Positions 61,397 through 64,000 of a stretch of 64,000 nucleotides of DNA are shown here, in pieces. The first letter of the stretch is position 1; each line of letters opens with the position of its first letter. The stretch comes from Rhizobium sp. Root1334 (GTDB lineage Bacteria; Pseudomonadota; Alphaproteobacteria; Rhizobiales; Rhizobiaceae). The position numbers were made by a program, and so were the translations under genes. Location: assembly GCF_001426665.1 (NCBI RefSeq), contig NZ_LMEY01000023.1:125687-189686 (forward strand), read 5' to 3'. The notes below the pieces were generated by a model, which ran no database searches, was not told the origin of the DNA, and saw only the letters and a list, made by a program, of their open reading frames with translations.

Positions 61397-63778
61397 TCAC
61401 GCGAGGCTGGTCGCCTTTGCTTCGGATTCCATTTCCAGCATCAGCAGCATGTTCTCGATCGGCATCGGCCGGCTGAAAAGATAACCCTGGCCGTAGTCGA
61501 GACCCAGCTTGCGCAGCAGTTCCCATTGTTCCTTGGTTTCGATGCCTTCGGCAACAACGGTACAGCCCATCTGATGCGAGATCGTCCGGATGCCCTTGAT
61601 CAGCATGCGGCTCTTGCGGCGGATGTCGGCTGTCCCCGTTGTCAGCGACCGGGTAAAGGACTGATCGACTTTGACGATATCGACTGGGAACCGGTTGAGA
61701 TAACTGAGCGAGGAATAGCCGGTGCCGAAATCGTCGAGCGCGATCCGGCAGCCGAATTCGCTGAGTTGCTTCAACACGGCATGCACATCGGGATTGTCGG
61801 CCATCAGCACCGCTTCGGTGATCTCGATGACGATGCGGGCAGGGGAGATATGGTGCTTGAGCAGCAGCGCCGCGAGTTTGTGCGGCAACGTCTCTTCAAA
61901 CTGGAGTGGCGAGAAGTTGACGGCGAGATAAGTCGCCTCGGTCCCTTCCAGCTGTGTCAGCCGCGCGAGGTGGCTGATCGCCTTTTCCAGCACGCGTTCG
62001 CCGATGCGGGCGATCGAGCCGGTTTCCTCGGCGATGCCGATGATCTTGGCCGGCGGGAGGATACCTTTTTCCGGATGGTTCAGGCGCATCAGCGCTTCGA
62101 ACCCGGCGATGCGGCCGTCGCTGAGGCTGACGATCGGCTGCAGATAGGCCTCGAACCAGTCTTCCTTGAGCCCGGCTTCGATGTTCTGTTCCATCTCGTG
62201 GCGTTCGCGGGCGGTGTCGAGCATGCTGGTATCGAACAGCAGCATGCCGTTCTTGCCGTCGCGCTTGCGCGCATACATCGCCATGTCGGATTTCAACAGC
62301 AGTTCTGCCGCGTTTGCCGCGTGGTCGGGATAAAGGGCGATGCCGACGCTGGCGCTGACCGAAAGCTCGGCACCTTCGACGAGGATCGGCTGGCGAAGGC
62401 TGGCGCCGATGCGGTCGCCGATTTCGCTGGCCAGGGCCTCAACGTCCTCGGCGCTGACCAGGATGGCGAACTCGTCGCCGCCGAGCCGTGACATCGCATC
62501 GGCCGGGCGAAGCGTGGTGCGGATACGCGCAACAACCTGGCGCAATACTTCGTCGCCGGCGGCATGGCCGAAATTGTCGTTGATCCATTTGAAGCGATCG
62601 AGGTCGATGAAGATGCAGGCCAGCTGCATCGTATTCTCATCGGCCTGGCGGATGCCGTCATCGAGCGCCGCTTCGAAGCCCTGGCGGTTGAGAAGACCGG
62701 TCAGATGATCGGTGATCGCCTGCGCATGATTGCGGCTTTCGGCCTGCTTCAGTTCCGTGACGTCGGTCATGACCGACAGGGAGAGACCGCCGCGCTCGCC
62801 GCTGGTGGCACTCTTCGTCTCCAGAATGAGAACGGTCATGGTTTCACCGTTCGCCTTGATGAACGGGACGGTGACTTCGCAGATATTGGCATGGGTGGTA
62901 TTGCCGTTGCGGCGGCGGGCCCGATAGGTTTCGTGCCAGTGTTCATCGACGAAATCGGTAAAGACGCGGCCGATAACCTCGGTGCGGTCATAGCCCGTGG
63001 CCGTCAGCCAGTAGTCACTGACGGCGGTGAGGCAGTTGGCCGGATCAAGCGAGAACAGCATCGATGGGGTGAGGTTGTAGATGTCGGTAGCGCGGCTATG
63101 GGCGAGCTTCAGCTCGGTTTCCTCGCGCTCCAGCTTGCTCTGCATCTCGTTGAAATTATGCGCGAGCGTGCCCATCTCGTCGTCCGATGTCCAGTCGACA
63201 TGGTGGCGCGAACCGAGCCTTCTTGTGGCTTCGATTGCCGCCGTCAGCCGCATCAGCGGCCGGATGACCGTCAGGCGGTTGCCAAGGATGGCCGCTGCAA
63301 AGACAATACCGACCGCGACGATCAGGATAAAGAAGATGCTCAGTTCATCCTTGCTGAAGCGCGACAGGAGACCGGGCGTGGAGACCCATATCTCAAGGGT
63401 GCCGACGGATTTCTGTCCGTCGTTCGAATTATAAAGGATTTCCCTGGTGAGAACCTTGTGCGGCAGGCTGGCATCCACCGGACCTTCCGGAAGGCGAATG
63501 GAGATCGATTGGGAGCTGTCCTTGACATGCACCGACATGACGGCGGCGTCGCCGATCAGCGATTTTGCGATCTGCTCGACGCCGTCCGTGTCAAAATCCC
63601 AGAGGGGTTTACCAAGCGCCTGAGCGCCTGCTTCCATGAGAACCTGCGTGTTCTGCAAGCTTTCACGGGCAACCCGCTCTGACGACAGTGCCAGAAACAA
63701 CACGATCAACGGAGCGATAAAGACAAGCATCGCACCACAGACGATCGCAATAAAACGATTTTCAACAGAGTGCATCAT
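61397..63778 (-). CDS. Membrane-bound GGDEF-EAL protein with PAS domain
   Basis: A 793-residue c-di-GMP enzyme. Two membrane helices (about 9-31 and 147-168) enclose a periplasmic domain (about 32-146). Then come a HAMP-like linker (about 170-225), a PAS domain (about 230-345, DIYNLTPSMLFSLD), a GGDEF domain with RLGGDEF at 431-437 and the inhibitory RxxD at 424-427, and an EAL domain from 545 with EALMR at 561 and DDFGTGYSS. Both catalytic sites look intact, so it may be a bifunctional synthase/hydrolase. Tandem ATG at 63778 and 63775 are both possible. Its periplasmic domain may receive the adjacent binding protein. Confidence 0.92.
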   Translation of the reverse strand: MMHSVENRFIAIVCGAMLVFIAPLIVLFLALSSERVARESLQNTQVLMEAGAQALGKPLWDFDTDGVEQIAKSLIGDAAVMSVHVKDSSQSISIRLPEGPVDASLPHKVLTREILYNSNDGQKSVGTLEIWVSTPGLLSRFSKDELSIFFILIVAVGIVFAAAILGNRLTVIRPLMRLTAAIEATRRLGSRHHVDWTSDDEMGTLAHNFNEMQSKLEREETELKLAHSRATDIYNLTPSMLFSLDPANCLTAVSDYWLTATGYDRTEVIGRVFTDFVDEHWHETYRARRRNGNTTHANICEVTVPFIKANGETMTVLILETKSATSGERGGLSLSVMTDVTELKQAESRNHAQAITDHLTGLLNRQGFEAALDDGIRQADENTMQLACIFIDLDRFKWINDNFGHAAGDEVLRQVVARIRTTLRPADAMSRLGGDEFAILVSAEDVEALASEIGDRIGASLRQPILVEGAELSVSASVGIALYPDHAANAAELLLKSDMAMYARKRDGKNGMLLFDTSMLDTARERHEMEQNIEAGLKEDWFEAYLQPIVSLSDGRIAGFEALMRLNHPEKGILPPAKIIGIAEETGSIARIGERVLEKAISHLARLTQLEGTEATYLAVNFSPLQFEETLPHKLAALLLKHHISPARIVIEITEAVLMADNPDVHAVLKQLSEFGCRIALDDFGTGYSSLSYLNRFPVDIVKVDQSFTRSLTTGTADIRRKSRMLIKGIRTISHQMGCTVVAEGIETKEQWELLRKLGLDYGQGYLFSRPMPIENMLLMLEMESEAKATSLA

Positions 63779-63955
63779 CGGATGCCCCCGGTTGCGCCAC
63801 CAATTCCACGTCCCATTAGGATTCTCGTACACTGAAGTCGGATAATCCCCCAGCGCCAACACATCACGAAAATCTTAAATGTTGCTGAAACCTTGCGGCG
63901 AAAACTGGGGTGACTGCCGCGGGAGGCAAAACCTTGAGGCGAGCGAAGCAACAAA

Positions 63956-63986
63956 AAAGCCCGCTTCACGGGGTGAAGCGGGCTTT
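63956..63986 (-). terminator. Terminator of a gene beyond the right edge
   Basis: A 14-bp stem AAAGCCCGCTTCAC / GTGAAGCGGGCTTT with a three-base loop. On the minus strand it is followed by a T-run, so it ends a minus-strand gene lying beyond 64000. Confidence 0.75.
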
Positions 63987-64000
63987 CAATCCTGGCCGTC

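Overview
The window looks like a chromosomal segment of an alphaproteobacterium of the family Rhizobiaceae (Rhizobium/Agrobacterium/Sinorhizobium relatives). The evidence is a NolR-type ArsR regulator, a choXWV choline importer, a fused TrpE(G) anthranilate synthase behind a 14-codon trpL with three Trp codons, a RirA-type TGA-N9-TCA box before a haem receptor, two RIME-like palindromic repeats, and uniformly GC-rich coding sequence. I saw no rRNA, tRNA, CRISPR array, transposase or prophage gene.

Layout. 1-12.2 kb is metabolism and transport: the start of adenine deaminase, a Liv-type binding protein, an omega-amino-acid:pyruvate aminotransferase, a secreted GH9 glucanase coupled to a Gfo/Idh/MocA oxidoreductase, a second such oxidoreductase, nolR, a HugZ-like flavin/haem protein and choXWV. 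12.4-13.5 kb holds thymidine kinase and a cytochrome c. 13.6-21.1 kb is the most unusual part: a long coiled-coil protein, an unknown protein, an AAA ATPase, an embedded RelBE-type toxin-antitoxin pair, another unknown protein and a DUF2333-like membrane protein, closed by a strong terminator. 21.2-35.8 kb holds fhs, DUF1993, extensin-like protein, haem receptor, a MarR/SDR pair sharing an identical operator, trpL-trpE(G), a CDF exporter with queF, hupE, a clpP paralogue and leuA with a possible leucine leader. 35.9-42.7 kb has an ECF sigma/anti-sigma pair, a TPR protein, phosphoesterase, Nudix, glutathionyl-hydroquinone reductase, GNAT and a GH5 glucanase. 42.9-49.7 kb is a four-gene MoxR/DUF58/BatA-DUF4159 cluster. 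Divergent from it, 49.9-52.4 kb is DUF1285-Nudix-cca. 52.4-64 kb holds small DUF proteins, apt, a DUF2157 protein, two MaoC hydratases, DUF2125, ychF, clpS, GNAT, pth, and a periplasmic binding protein next to a GGDEF-EAL protein.

Many genes are packed with ATGA overlaps (GH9/oxidoreductase, choW/choV, CDF/queF, DUF58/BatA, DUF1285/Nudix/cca, the MaoC pair), which implies translational coupling. Several start points could be shortened from the longest reading frame by Shine-Dalgarno position. Regulation is readable at several places: the trp attenuator, the putative leu attenuator, the RirA box, the paired MarR operators, a NolR-like box before nolR, and a terminator between choX and choWV.

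The best candidate for an undescribed system is the AAA-ATPase/coiled-coil/membrane-protein operon at 13670-21031. The binding-protein/GGDEF-EAL pair, the MoxR/DUF4159 cluster and the leu leader follow.
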